Shown: positions 18,221 to 28,323, numbered from the stretch's first letter. The stretch: 64,000 nt of DNA from Citricoccus sp. K5 (GCF_902506195.1 NZ_LR732817.1:327147-391146); one strand, 5' to 3'. Notes: generated from the sequence alone by a model not told the origin. A program made the numbers and translations.

Positions 18221-18279
18221 GAAGGGCCGGTTTCCGTCCACGTCAGCAGACTTGCTGACAGGTACGGTGCCGGCCCTTC
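18221..18279 (+). terminator. nested hairpin between DsbA-like gene and tRNA-Thr
   Basis: An outer 10-bp stem (GAAGGGCCGG with CCGGCCCTTC) encloses an inner perfect 7-bp stem-loop (GTCAGCA-GACT-TGCTGAC, 18242-18259). It begins 20 bases after the DsbA-like stop and ends 2 bases before tRNA-Thr. There is no T-run, so it may be a terminator for the upstream gene, a processing signal for the tRNA, or both. Confidence 0.5.
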
Positions 18280-18281
18280 TC

Positions 18282-18358
18282 GCCTCCTTAGCTCAGCTGG
18301 CCAGAGCACCTGTCTTGTAAACAGGGGGTCACCGGTTCGAATCCGGTAGGGGGCTCCA
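18282..18358 (+). tRNA. tRNA-Thr(TGT)
   Basis: The acceptor arms GCCTCCT and AGGGGGC pair with one G-T wobble; the discriminator is T18355 and CCA is encoded at 18356-18358. The anticodon stem-loop CTGTC-TTGTAAA-CAG reads TGT, decoding ACA threonine codons. The T arm is ACCGG/TTCGAAT/CCGGT. Only 35 bases separate it from the next start codon. Confidence 0.96.
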
Positions 18359-18393
18359 TGGAGGGGCGAGAGCCCGCTTGTCCTGGAGGAACT

Positions 18394-20298
18394 ATGCCCC
18401 TTGTCATCGCAACCCCGCCGACGCATCGAGCGGAACCGGTCCGCGCTTCCCCGTACGCGTCGCCCGGAATCCTGCGCAGGACTCTTGCCGTGGTCATGGC
18501 CCTGGCCCTGACTGCCGTTCTGACCCTGTCGGCCGCTCCCGTCCTGGCCGCCAGCACTGCCACTGCCACGAACACCGCCTCCTTCTCGGACGTCCCCGAG
18601 GACTCCACGTTCTACCAGCCCGTCATGTGGATGGTGCGATCCGGGATCACCACAGGGCGGTCCGGGACGTCGACCTTCGGCGTGGCCGACCACCTCAACC
18701 GCGCCGAGGCCTCAGCCCTTCTATACCGACTGATGAAACCGAGGTTTTCTCCCCCGTCCTCCAGCGGCTTCCCGGACGTTGAGGACACCCGCAACTGGGA
18801 CTACGCCCCGATCACCTGGATGGTCTCCCGGAAGATGGTCACCGGCTACGCCGACGGGGAGTTCAAGCCGCTACGGCACATCACCCGCGGGGAGCTGGCC
18901 AAACTGCTCTACATGGTTGCAGACCCTGTCTACTCGGCCCCGTCCGGAAAGCCCTTCACGGATGTGAGGCGCGGCGACGCGTACCACCCGTACATCTCCT
19001 GGTTGAAGCACATCGGCGCCTCTCACGGTTACAGCAGCGACGGCACGTTCCGCCCGGCCCAGCCCATCACCCGGGGCGAGGCGTCCCAACTCATCCGGGC
19101 GGTGGCCGACGTCCTCGGCTTCGATACCTCCGTGGTGCCGGCCGACTTCACTGTCAAGGGGGCCGGCTGGGGACATGGTGTGGGCATGAGTCAGTACGGA
19201 GCGGCGGCCATGGCCCGCGGCGGCAGCTCGGTGGAGCAGATCCTGCACCACTACTACAGTCCGGCCCAGCGGATCTGGTCCTCATCCCGGGCGGCCCAGA
19301 ACATCCGCGTTCACCTGCTCTCCACCGAGTCCACCTCCATCGACGGATCCGGCTCCGTGCGTGTTCGCACGAGCGGGGACGCGGCCGTGCCGCAGACCGC
19401 CGGCGCCGTGCAGCTGACAGAACAGGCCGGCACCGTGGCGGTGACCATGCCGGACGGCACACGGACGCGGGGGTCCTCGGTGGTCCTCGAGTGGACCGGA
19501 ACGCGATTCTGGTCCGGCCAGCCGTCCACGGTCACCGTTCCGCGAGCCAACGGCTCCAGCAACGACCTCGTGCTGCGTCATGGCAAGCTCGTGGTCACCG
19601 TGGTCAACGGCAAGCTCAACGTCGTCACTGAGCTGCGCATGAACGACGAATACCTCTACGGCCTGGCAGAGATGCCGTCCTCCTGGCCCGCCGCGGCACT
19701 GCAGGCGCAGGCGGTGGCCGGTCGAGCCTATGCGTTGCGCAACATGGGGTCACTGAAGGCCGAGTGCGCGTGCCACGTCTGGGATGAGACCCAGTCCCAG
19801 AAGTTCACGGGATGGGCCAAGGAGGACGAGCACACGGGTAGCACCCACTGGGGTGCCCGCTGGACGGCGGCAGTGGACGCCACGCTCAGACGCGATGCCT
19901 CCCGCCGGCCGGTCACGGCCCTGAGCCTGTGGCACAACGGCTCCGTGGCCGATGCCACCTACTATTCCTCCAGTGGCGGGCACACCCGCAACTCCGGTGA
20001 TGTGTGGTCCGGCACCACCGTGCCGTACTTGACGGCCCGTCCCGATCCCTACAGTGTTTCCGCGGCGGCCAATAACCCGAACGCCTCGTGGACTCAGTCC
20101 GTCAGCCAGGCTGCCTTGGCGCGGGCCTTCGGTCTGAAGGAGATCGTGGCTGTGCGTGTCACGAGGGGCAGCGACCTGAGCGCCCAGACCGTCACCGCGT
20201 CCAACAAGGACGGCGCCACCAGGGAGTTGACCGGCACCGAGTTCCGGTCCGCGGTCGGCACCAAGTCGGCGTGGGTCTTCTCAGTGACGCCGCGCTAG
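18394..20298 (+). CDS. secreted SLH/SpoIID (LytB) domain protein
   Basis: 634 residues. A signal peptide (about 1-51, ending APVLA) precedes three S-layer homology repeats: FSDVPEDSTFY to about residue 112, FPDVEDTRNWDY to about 172, and FTDVRRGDAYHPY to about 232. A SpoIID/LytB domain follows, with GAGWGHGVGMSQYGA, the core EYLYGLAEMPSSWP and AQAVAGRAYALRN. SpoIID enzymes are lytic transglycosylases on denuded glycan; LytB relatives modulate autolysins. The ATG at 18394 has GGAGG at 18385-18389; an ATG at 18358 would overlap the tRNA CCA end and is rejected. The SLH repeats suggest noncovalent binding to the cell wall. Confidence 0.9.
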   Translation: MPLVIATPPTHRAEPVRASPYASPGILRRTLAVVMALALTAVLTLSAAPVLAASTATATNTASFSDVPEDSTFYQPVMWMVRSGITTGRSGTSTFGVADHLNRAEASALLYRLMKPRFSPPSSSGFPDVEDTRNWDYAPITWMVSRKMVTGYADGEFKPLRHITRGELAKLLYMVADPVYSAPSGKPFTDVRRGDAYHPYISWLKHIGASHGYSSDGTFRPAQPITRGEASQLIRAVADVLGFDTSVVPADFTVKGAGWGHGVGMSQYGAAAMARGGSSVEQILHHYYSPAQRIWSSSRAAQNIRVHLLSTESTSIDGSGSVRVRTSGDAAVPQTAGAVQLTEQAGTVAVTMPDGTRTRGSSVVLEWTGTRFWSGQPSTVTVPRANGSSNDLVLRHGKLVVTVVNGKLNVVTELRMNDEYLYGLAEMPSSWPAAALQAQAVAGRAYALRNMGSLKAECACHVWDETQSQKFTGWAKEDEHTGSTHWGARWTAAVDATLRRDASRRPVTALSLWHNGSVADATYYSSSGGHTRNSGDVWSGTTVPYLTARPDPYSVSAAANNPNASWTQSVSQAALARAFGLKEIVAVRVTRGSDLSAQTVTASNKDGATRELTGTEFRSAVGTKSAWVFSVTPR

Positions 20299-20312
20299 AA
20301 GACAGATGAAAC

Positions 20313-20360
20313 GGTGAAGTATCGAGGGTTTCGCCGGTCCTCGCGAGGATCTATTTCACC
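20313..20360 (+). terminator. possible bidirectional terminator hairpin
   Basis: GGTGAAGTA and TATTTCACC form a 9-bp stem (one wobble) around an inner CGAGG/CCTCG stem, between the convergent SLH/SpoIID gene and the DsbA-like lipoprotein gene. The tail is TTCCTATACC, only weakly T-rich. Confidence 0.4.
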
Positions 20361-20412
20361 TTCCTATACCGGCCGTTCCCAGCTTCCCTGCCATACGTGC
20401 GGTATGCGGCGG

Positions 20413-21165
20413 TCATCGCCCGGAGCGGTCTGTCAGCCAGGCCTTGAGGTCGCCGTGCTGCTCGGGGTTGTACAACATCGAGTCGGCCGTCGAGTAGACC
20501 GAGGGGACGCCGCGGAGCCCGAAGTCGGAGAAGTCTGACATGGCGGCGGTGATCTGTGGGGCCCCACCGTCCTCGGTGACGCACTGCTCGACCGACGCGG
20601 CACCTCCGCCGATCTCATCGGCCTGGGTCACCAGGGTGGCATCGTCCGGCTGGGCCGTGGCCTGCTCGAAGAGCCAGGACTGGAAGGCGTGCAGCTTGTT
20701 GCCGGCTGCCTCGTTCCCACTCCCGGTGCCCGCTTCCAGCGAATCCTCCAGGCAGTAGTACGCGTTGGCGGCCCGCGTGGACCAGGACTCCGGGTCGCCC
20801 CGGCCCAGGAAGTCCACGATGCGGTAGTCGGCCTCCAGTTCGCCACCGGACACCAGGCCGTGGATCAGGCCCCCGTTCTGCTCGTGGAAGGCCGCGCAAT
20901 GCGGGCAGGCGAAGTCCTCGAAGATCTGCACCCCGGACGCCTCGGTCCCGGCCGTCTGCTGCGGTGCAGAGGACGAGGAAGCGGCAGGATCGGAGGAGCC
21001 GCCGTGCTCGGCATTGCGGATGGCATCGGCGCAACCCGTCAGAGCCACCACGGTGGCCGCCGCCAGGGCAAGGGTGACACCGAGCCGCGCCGGCCGGGGG
21101 GAGGATGTGGGGCAGGACGAAGTGGTGTCAGTGCTCTCGGCCGGTTTGGTGCGCATGACTGCCAT
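20413..21165 (-). CDS. DsbA-family thioredoxin-fold lipoprotein
   Basis: 250 residues. The N-terminus carries a lipoprotein signal (hydrophobic LGVTLALAAATVVALTGC, lipobox LTGC near residue 45). A Ser/Ala-rich linker leads to a DsbA-like domain with CPHC (DFACPHCAAFHEQ), like canonical DsbA, and the cis-proline loop LRGVPSV. It is a likely lipid-anchored oxidant or carrier for disulfides outside the membrane. It is a paralogue of the CVHC protein at 17322-18200, with the SLH/SpoIID gene between them. ATG at 21156 is an alternative start. Confidence 0.9.
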   Translation of the reverse strand: MAVMRTKPAESTDTTSSCPTSSPRPARLGVTLALAAATVVALTGCADAIRNAEHGGSSDPAASSSSAPQQTAGTEASGVQIFEDFACPHCAAFHEQNGGLIHGLVSGGELEADYRIVDFLGRGDPESWSTRAANAYYCLEDSLEAGTGSGNEAAGNKLHAFQSWLFEQATAQPDDATLVTQADEIGGGAASVEQCVTEDGGAPQITAAMSDFSDFGLRGVPSVYSTADSMLYNPEQHGDLKAWLTDRSGR

Positions 21166-21273
21166 CCTAGGGGCACGTCCGGGGCGACTGCGGCGCCGTT
21201 TTCTGGTTCATCGCCTGTTCTGGTAGGCTTTCATAGCTGTTGGCCCCTCGTCAGAGTGCTGGCCTGGCATGAT

Positions 21274-21350
21274 GGATCTTTAGCTCAGTTGGTTAGAGCG
21301 TTCGCTTCACACGCGAGAGGTCGCTGGTTCGAGTCCAGTAAGATCCACCA
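21274..21350 (+). tRNA. tRNA-Val(CAC)
   Basis: Acceptor arms GGATCTT/AAGATCC pair fully; discriminator A21347, encoded CCA at 21348-21350. Anticodon stem-loop TTCGC-TTCACAC-GCGAG reads CAC, decoding GTG valine codons. T arm CTGG/TTCGAGT/CCAG. Confidence 0.96.
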
Positions 21351-21354
21351 CATC

Positions 21355-21381
21355 CTGAAGGGCCCGGAGCGGGCCCTTCAG
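21355..21381 (+). terminator. terminator after tRNA-Val
   Basis: An 11-bp stem (CTGAAGGGCCC with its complement) with a 5-base loop GGAGC, followed by TCGTTAA, four bases after the encoded CCA. Confidence 0.8.
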
Positions 21382-21476
21382 TCGTTAACAGGACGGCATC
21401 TCACAGGACAGTACAGTGTTGTCCGGCGCCCACCGGATCAGGATGTGGTGGCGGCTCGGCAGGGAAGGGAGCGGCA

Positions 21477-23441
21477 GTGGAGAAGATCCCCGAAACCCGG
21501 TCTGGTCATCGGCACGCGCAGGAACCGCCCGCCGATCTCGCCCAGATCCCCATCATCAAGCCCTCCCGGCGCTCGCCGGAGGACTACCTCGACGCCACCA
21601 CCGGCACGGGCCCCGAGGCCGATCCGGAGACCGTGCCTGCCCCGACGTTGGCCATCGACTTCGCGCTCGGCCCGGCAGCCGAGGCCGCCGGGCTCCCCGC
21701 GACGGGTGAGCATCCCACGGCGCCGACCCCCACCCAGTCAGTCGAGACCGCTGACCCGGTGCGCACGGATTCCGGCACCACCGTGGTGGGTGGACCGACC
21801 GCCCCGGGTGGGGAAGCCGGCGTCGGGCCGACCGATGCACGGCCGGCCGACGGGCCGCCGGGCGATGCGACCCTGACCGACACCCCGCTGACGGAACCGC
21901 CGGCCTCTGACCCGGTGCCACAATCCGTGCTGGCGCCCTCCGAGCCGACCACGGGGGAGACCCCGGCGACGGCCCCGATCGGCACCACCGGCACGGTTGG
22001 CGTCCCGGAGCGGGAGAAGAAGCCGTCGAAGGGCCGCCTGCGGTTCTCGGGCGGCTCCGCCTTCAAGCGGATGATGTACTCGGAGCCGCTGCCGACCCAG
22101 ACGTTGTCCATCGTGGACCGGATCGCCACCAGCCCGTATGCCAACCCGTACCTGCGCACCACCCGCAACGCGGACGCTGATGCCCGGACCACCCTGGACT
22201 TCGCGCTGAAACTCGGCGAGACCATGTTCCGCTTCGGGGCCGGCGCCCTCGAGGTGGAGACCTCGATCATCGTGGTGACCCAGGCCTTCGGTGTCCACGA
22301 GACCGAGGTGGACATCACCAACCAGTCCATCGCCCTGAATTACGCGCCCAGCGGGAAGACCCCGTACTCCCTGCACCGCGTGGTGCGGTCCTGGTCGCAG
22401 AATTATGCCGGGCTGGCCCTGCTGCACCGTCTGGTCGCCGCGGTGGCCGCCGGCGAGATGGACCGGGACGAGGCGCAGCAGACCCTGGCTGACATCCGGC
22501 ACAAGCCCAAGCCCTTCCCAGGTTGGTTGACCACCGTGGCCGCGGGTCTGTTCTCCGCCACCTTCGTGGTGTTCATCGGCGGCGGTGTGATCGGCGCCGG
22601 GGTGGCCTTCCTGTCCATGATGCTGATGATGACCGTGGTGGACCTGCTGGGCAAGGCGCGGATCCCGGAGTTCTTCTCCATCATGGCCGGCGGCTTCATC
22701 GCCACCATGATCGCGCTGGTGCTGTACACGTTGGACGTGGACCTCGCGCCGTCCCTCGTGGTGGCCGGCGGGATCATGCTGCTGTTGCCCTCGGGGCGCT
22801 TCGTCTCGGCCGTGCAGGATGCCATCAACGGCTTCCCGGTCACGGCGGCCGGCCGTTTCGTCTCGGCCTTCCTGGTCTTCGCCGCCCTGATCGCCGGGAT
22901 CGTGGCCGCCGCCGTGTTCTCCTCCATGCTCGGGGTCCGCGAGCTCGACCTGGCCCAAGAGCCCTTCGCGGACTATCCCGTGTGGCTGCTGGGCATCCTG
23001 GTGTTCGCAGCCGCCACCTGGAACTCCATCTTCGAGCAGTCCGAATGGCGACTGCTGCTGCCCACCGCCGTGGTGTCCCTGGCCGGCTTTGCCGTGTATG
23101 TGGGTGCCGAGTTCATCGGTGTCGGGTCCCGGTTGACCCCCGCCATCGCCGCCGTGGCGATCGGCGCCCTGGGCCGCTACGTGGCCCTGCGCATGGGTGC
23201 ACCTCAGCTCGTCGTCGCCGTCCCCGGCATCCTCTTCCTGCTGCCGGGTCTGACCATCTTCCGTTCCATGTACAAGATCGCCATGGACACGGGGGAGATG
23301 ATGGAGGGCGTCATCGGGCTCTTCAACGCCGCCGTCGTCATCATGGCCATCGCGGCGGGCGTGGTCCTCGGCGACACCATCGCGCGTCCGTTCACCACGG
23401 CCTTCCAGGCCAACGAACGGCGCCGCATCGGCCGTCGCTGA
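21477..23441 (+). CDS. thrE: threonine/serine exporter family protein
   Basis: A 654-residue integral membrane protein. The first 180 residues are Pro/Thr/Ala/Asp-rich and probably disordered. A cytoplasmic domain follows (LDFALKLGETMFRFGAGALEVE, then VTQAFGVHETEVDITNQS), and then about ten transmembrane helices (from about residue 345), covering the ThrE (PF06738) and ThrE_2 (PF12821) regions. The Corynebacterium ThrE exports L-threonine and L-serine using the proton motive force. GTG at 21477 has AGGGAAGGGA 7 bases before it. The extension is longer than in the roughly 490-residue C. glutamicum protein. Confidence 0.9.
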   Translation: MEKIPETRSGHRHAQEPPADLAQIPIIKPSRRSPEDYLDATTGTGPEADPETVPAPTLAIDFALGPAAEAAGLPATGEHPTAPTPTQSVETADPVRTDSGTTVVGGPTAPGGEAGVGPTDARPADGPPGDATLTDTPLTEPPASDPVPQSVLAPSEPTTGETPATAPIGTTGTVGVPEREKKPSKGRLRFSGGSAFKRMMYSEPLPTQTLSIVDRIATSPYANPYLRTTRNADADARTTLDFALKLGETMFRFGAGALEVETSIIVVTQAFGVHETEVDITNQSIALNYAPSGKTPYSLHRVVRSWSQNYAGLALLHRLVAAVAAGEMDRDEAQQTLADIRHKPKPFPGWLTTVAAGLFSATFVVFIGGGVIGAGVAFLSMMLMMTVVDLLGKARIPEFFSIMAGGFIATMIALVLYTLDVDLAPSLVVAGGIMLLLPSGRFVSAVQDAINGFPVTAAGRFVSAFLVFAALIAGIVAAAVFSSMLGVRELDLAQEPFADYPVWLLGILVFAAATWNSIFEQSEWRLLLPTAVVSLAGFAVYVGAEFIGVGSRLTPAIAAVAIGALGRYVALRMGAPQLVVAVPGILFLLPGLTIFRSMYKIAMDTGEMMEGVIGLFNAAVVIMAIAAGVVLGDTIARPFTTAFQANERRRIGRR

Positions 23442-23449
23442 CGCGTCTC

Positions 23450-24139
23450 TCAGCCGATGCGCCAGTCGATCGGGGTGGCTCCAGCCTGCTGAAGCAACTC
23501 GTTCGTCCGGCTGAAGGGCTTCGAACCGAAGAACCCGCGGCGTGCGGACAGCGGCGAGGGATGCGCGGACTCGACGATCCCCACTGGACTGTCCGGTGGC
23601 GCACACTCCTGCAATATGGGGGCCATCTTCCGCGCATCGGCGCCCCAGAGGATCGCCACGAGCGGTGTGCCGCGGGAGGCCAAGGCCTGGACGGCGGTCT
23701 GCGTGATGCCCTCCCAGCCGAGCCTGCGGTGGCTGGCCGGCTCCCCGGCGGCCACTGTCAGCACGCGGTTGAGCAGCAGGACACCTTGGTCCGCCCACAC
23801 GCTCAGGTCCCCGTGGGCGGCGGGCGGCACGCCCACATCGCTGGAGAGCTCCCGGTAGATGTTCGTCAGTGAGCGCGGCAACGGGGACACGTGCCGGTCC
23901 ACCGCGAAGCTCATCCCGATCGGGTGTCCCGGCGTCGGGTATGGGTCCTGCCCCAAAATGAGCACCTTCACCTGCTCGAAGGGCTGCCGGAAGGCGCGCA
24001 GCACGTTCTCCGGCGCGGGCAGGATCTGCTCTCCGGCCGCGCGTCGGGCCTGGATGTTCTGCCCGACGGCGGCCAGGGCCTCGCGCTGCGAGGCCAGGGC
24101 GTGTTCCCAGCCGGGATCCAAGGGGGCGATGAGGTCCAC
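23450..24139 (-). CDS. ung: uracil-DNA glycosylase, family 1
   Basis: 229 residues, normal length. All family 1 motifs are present: [17 protein letters not shown] (water-activating Asp), [11 protein letters not shown], and the minor-groove intercalation loop [19 protein letters not shown] with its catalytic His. It excises uracil from DNA to start base excision repair. It ends 8 bp from the convergent thrE stop. Divergent from the DUF3263 gene. Confidence 0.96.
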   Translation of the reverse strand: MDLIAPLDPGWEHALASQREALAAVGQNIQARRAAGEQILPAPENVLRAFRQPFEQVKVLILGQDPYPTPGHPIGMSFAVDRHVSPLPRSLTNIYRELSSDVGVPPAAHGDLSVWADQGVLLLNRVLTVAAGEPASHRRLGWEGITQTAVQALASRGTPLVAILWGADARKMAPILQECAPPDSPVGIVESAHPSPLSARRGFFGSKPFSRTNELLQQAGATPIDWRIG

Positions 24140-24204
24140 GTCGGCAGACTACCGGTCCGGCCGGCGTCCTGCGTCCAGGCACCGACCCTCAGCGGCCCGG
24201 GCGA

Positions 24205-24235
24205 ATGACACCGGTGTAGTTTCGGCCGGTAGACT
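24205..24235 (+). promoter_or_regulatory. putative promoter of DUF3263/LytR-C genes
   Basis: ATGACA at 24205-24210 and TAGACT at 24230-24235 are 19 bp apart. The TAGACT -10 sequence recurs at other starts in this window (41372, 46311, minus 52824). Prediction only. Confidence 0.35.
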
Positions 24236-24263
24236 GTGGAGTACCCCGTTGGAAGGACTCCTC

Positions 24264-24581
24264 ATGACTGCAGCGAACGCCGCCGAGCCGGACGGTGCAC
24301 CGACTCCGTCGGAGAGTGCCGTGGATCCCGCCGTGGACGCCTTGTCCGAGCGCGACCGGGACATCCTGGACTTCGAGGACCAGTGGTGGAAATACGGCGG
24401 GGCCAAGGACCAGGCCATTCGCGACCGGTTCTCCCTCTCGGCCACCACGTACTACCAGGTGCTCAACGGTCTGCTGGACTGTCAGGAGGCGCTGGCGCAC
24501 AAGCCCATGCTTGTCAAGAGATTGCGTAGACTACGGACCACGCGCCACCGTGCACGCAGTGCCCGGCGGCAGGAGGCCTGA
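24264..24581 (+). CDS. DUF3263 domain protein
   Basis: 105 residues. After a 27-residue acidic leader, LSERDRDILDFEDQWWKYGG starts the DUF3263 domain, common in actinobacteria and thought to be a small helix-turn-helix-like DNA-binding fold: AIRDRFSLSATTYYQVLNGL looks like its recognition part. The C-terminus is strongly basic (RRLRRLRTTRHRARSARR). The ATG at 24264 has GGAAGGA at 24251-24257. It is followed at 96 bp by the LytR-C gene and then groL, an order I recall from many Micrococcales. Confidence 0.88.
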   Translation: MTAANAAEPDGAPTPSESAVDPAVDALSERDRDILDFEDQWWKYGGAKDQAIRDRFSLSATTYYQVLNGLLDCQEALAHKPMLVKRLRRLRTTRHRARSARRQEA

Positions 24582-24677
24582 GTACCGCACCGGCGGTCGG
24601 GCCGTGTCCATCTCCATGACGTCCCCCGCTCATCCGGGAGCCACGCCGTGGAGCCGAGAATCTGGTGATGGTGGCCA

Positions 24678-25361
24678 ATGACGCAGTACCCGCATGATCA
24701 ATTCGACGATGTCCCCGCCTACCGGGACCGCAAGGGAACCCACCGGGCCGACCCCTCCCTGACGACCGGTTCCTCGGGCCTGGTGGGAATCTCCGCCGCG
24801 GCCGCCCTGGCCCTGGCCGTGGGAGCCTTCTCCTTCCTGGTCCTGCCCTCGCTGTTGCCCTCCGACCCGGCCAACGCGGGGGCCTCCGCCAGCGCCTCAG
24901 CTACGGTGGAGGCCCCCGCGGAGTCCACCGGGCCCGAGGCCAGCCCCTCCGGCGAGATGACCTCCTCACCGGAGGATCTCGAATCCTCGGAGCCCTCCGA
25001 ACCGGCCGAGACGGCAGCATCCGAGGAGACGTCCTCCGCCGAGTCTGATCCGGCTGCGTCCGATCCTGCCGAGTCCGAAGCGGCCGCCGACACCGGGGAC
25101 ACCTCCGCACCCGTCGAGGTCTACAACGCCTCCTCGATCGGTGGCCTGGCCGGCCGGGTCTCCGGCGCCCTGTCCTCCGGCGGCTTCACCGTGGCCGGCT
25201 CCGGGAACTGGCAGGGCTTCTCCGTGTCCGGCTCGGCCGTGTACTACTCGCAGAACGAGACCACCGCCCAGGCCGTGGCCGCCGAGCTGGGCCTTCCGCT
25301 GGTCTACGAGGCGCGCGTGCCCGGCGTCGCCGTGGTGCTCAGCTCCGACTACGCCGGCTGA
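24678..25361 (+). CDS. LytR C-terminal domain membrane protein
   Basis: 227 residues: a short cytoplasmic N-terminus, one transmembrane helix (about 33-56), a Ser/Glu/Pro/Ala-rich acidic linker (about 60-145) and a LytR_C domain ([20 protein letters not shown] to the end). LytR_C often accompanies LCP wall-polymer ligases; here it stands alone without a catalytic LCP domain, so a wall-binding or scaffolding role is possible. The gene lies between DUF3263 and groL. Confidence 0.88.
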   Translation: MTQYPHDQFDDVPAYRDRKGTHRADPSLTTGSSGLVGISAAAALALAVGAFSFLVLPSLLPSDPANAGASASASATVEAPAESTGPEASPSGEMTSSPEDLESSEPSEPAETAASEETSSAESDPAASDPAESEAAADTGDTSAPVEVYNASSIGGLAGRVSGALSSGGFTVAGSGNWQGFSVSGSAVYYSQNETTAQAVAAELGLPLVYEARVPGVAVVLSSDYAG

Positions 25362-25403
25362 TTCGCCCACACGCTGAAAAGCCGTCCCACAGACCGGCTG
25401 CTG

Positions 25404-25430
25404 TTTGCACTCGGAGGGTGCGAGTGCTAA
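25404..25430 (+). promoter_or_regulatory. CIRCE operator 1 (HrcA site)
   Basis: TTTGCACTC, a 9-base spacer, then GAGTGCTAA: the CIRCE consensus TTAGCACTC-N9-GAGTGCTAA with one mismatch. HrcA binds CIRCE to repress groE genes. Confidence 0.93.
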
Positions 25431-25433
25431 ATA
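25405..25433 (+). promoter_or_regulatory. groL promoter
   Basis: TTGCAC (25405-25410) and TAAATA (25428-25433) are 17 bp apart, a good housekeeping promoter. It is fully covered by the first CIRCE operator, so repressor binding would block RNA polymerase. Confidence 0.6.
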
Positions 25434-25438
25434 TGGAC

Positions 25439-25465
25439 TTAGCACTCTGAGGTTGTGACTGCCAA
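25439..25465 (+). promoter_or_regulatory. CIRCE operator 2 (HrcA site)
   Basis: TTAGCACTC (perfect left arm), a 9-base spacer, then GACTGCCAA (two mismatches). It is centred 35 bp after operator 1, and downstream of the promoter, so both sites lie on the same DNA face region. Confidence 0.8.
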
Positions 25466-25518
25466 AACCCGCAGGCATGCGGGTGGTCGTGGCCTCGGAG
25501 CAGACCTGAACGTGGTGA

Positions 25519-27246
<1,728 letters not shown>

Positions 27247-27307
27247 TCCAGTGACCCCTGAGGTTCACTGAGCGCCCAGCTCTCACGGGACCCCCGCCTT
27301 CTCGCTT

Positions 27308-27360
27308 TCAGTCGAGTTGGTGGGGGTCCCGGCGTTTAACACCCACGCCAACTCGACTGA
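27308..27360. repeat. palindromic repeat, copy A
   Basis: A long imperfect palindrome: the outer arms TCAGTCGAGTTGG and CCAACTCGACTGA are perfectly complementary and the pairing continues inward through GGGGGT/ACACCC. It lies between the convergent groL and DUF4031-HD genes. Copy B at 28324-28365 has the same arms and design. It may act as a bidirectional terminator, though no T-run follows on either strand. Confidence 0.75.
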
Positions 27361-27370
27361 CAACGAGGGG

Positions 27371-28303
27371 TCAGCGGGTCCAGTGCCGCGCGGTGGGATG
27401 CAGCTCAGCGGACAGGTTCCGCCGGGCATGGCGCTCCCAGAGCCTCGCGCCGGTGGTGGTCCGGTACAGGGGGTCCAAGGCCAGCAGGGACTGGACGACG
27501 CCGGCCCGCCCGGTGGCGAAGTCAGCGTCGGGTACGTGCGCGAAGTCCTGGCGCACGGCCGAGAGGTAGCGGGCATAGTCCCCCCGGGAGCGGCCCAGCA
27601 CCTCCAGGTCGGCGTCACTGAACACCGCCCCCGTCCGGTCGCCCGGGTCCGGATCATGGGTGGCGGTCATCCGCACGAGCCGTGCCGTCTCCTCGATCTC
27701 CGGATCCGGCAGCCCCACCTCGGACAGGGCCTGTTCGGCCAGCACGGCGGAGTCCTCCTCGTCCTGCCCCTCCGGCAGGGCCGGGTCGCCACGGTAGACG
27801 GCATCGTGAAACCAGGCGGCCAACTTCACGCTGCGCGTCCACCGGCCGCAGTCCTCGCCGTGTCTGACCAGCACATCGATGGCTCTGAGCACGGCGAGCA
27901 GGTGCGAGCGGTCGTGGTAATGCCGGTGCGGCTCGGACCACCGGGCCAACAGATCCGCCACCACCGGTTCCCGCTCCAGGGGAGAGGTCCCGGGAAACAG
28001 CCGATTGAACCGCTGGGTCAGGACCTTGTCCAGCTTGCCTGCCCGTTGGGCTGCCGGGATGCGCAGTCCGGAGGCCACGAGCCGGCGGACCAGATCCGCA
28101 CCGCTGACCTCCTCGGCGCCCCGTGCCACCAGCTCCGCATAGCGCTCCACGGGGACGTCATAGTGGTCACCGTCGAAGGCGCGCCGGGAGATGCCGGCCG
28201 CCGACGCGAAGGCGTGCAGTTCCTCGAGGGAGCGGTCCGAGACCAAGTGGGAGAACACGGTGCCGTGGGCCGGCCACCGCGCCGGATCGATCAGCACCGT
28301 CAT
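27371..28303 (-). CDS. DUF4031 plus HD-domain hydrolase-like protein
   Basis: 310 residues. The first 80 are a DUF4031 domain (MTVLIDPARWPAHGTVFSHL, HAFASAAGISRRAF, DGDHYDVP). The remainder, from about residue 110, is an HD-type metal phosphohydrolase: RHYHDRSHLLAVL, then AAWFHDAVYRGDP (the HD pair) and a distal MTATHDPDP. Similar proteins are annotated as predicted metal-dependent HD phosphohydrolases, with unknown substrate. The ATG at 28303 matches the DUF4031 N-terminus; upstream in-frame starts run through repeat B. It is bracketed by repeat copies A and B. Confidence 0.85.
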   Translation of the reverse strand: MTVLIDPARWPAHGTVFSHLVSDRSLEELHAFASAAGISRRAFDGDHYDVPVERYAELVARGAEEVSGADLVRRLVASGLRIPAAQRAGKLDKVLTQRFNRLFPGTSPLEREPVVADLLARWSEPHRHYHDRSHLLAVLRAIDVLVRHGEDCGRWTRSVKLAAWFHDAVYRGDPALPEGQDEEDSAVLAEQALSEVGLPDPEIEETARLVRMTATHDPDPGDRTGAVFSDADLEVLGRSRGDYARYLSAVRQDFAHVPDADFATGRAGVVQSLLALDPLYRTTTGARLWERHARRNLSAELHPTARHWTR

Positions 28304-28323
28304 GCAGCCCATCCTAGTTTTCC

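Noticed and set aside
18358-18393. ATG at 18358 as start for the SLH/SpoIID protein
   Set aside because: It begins on the last base of the encoded CCA of tRNA-Thr and has no ribosome-binding site, while 18394 has GGAGG and begins a proper signal peptide.
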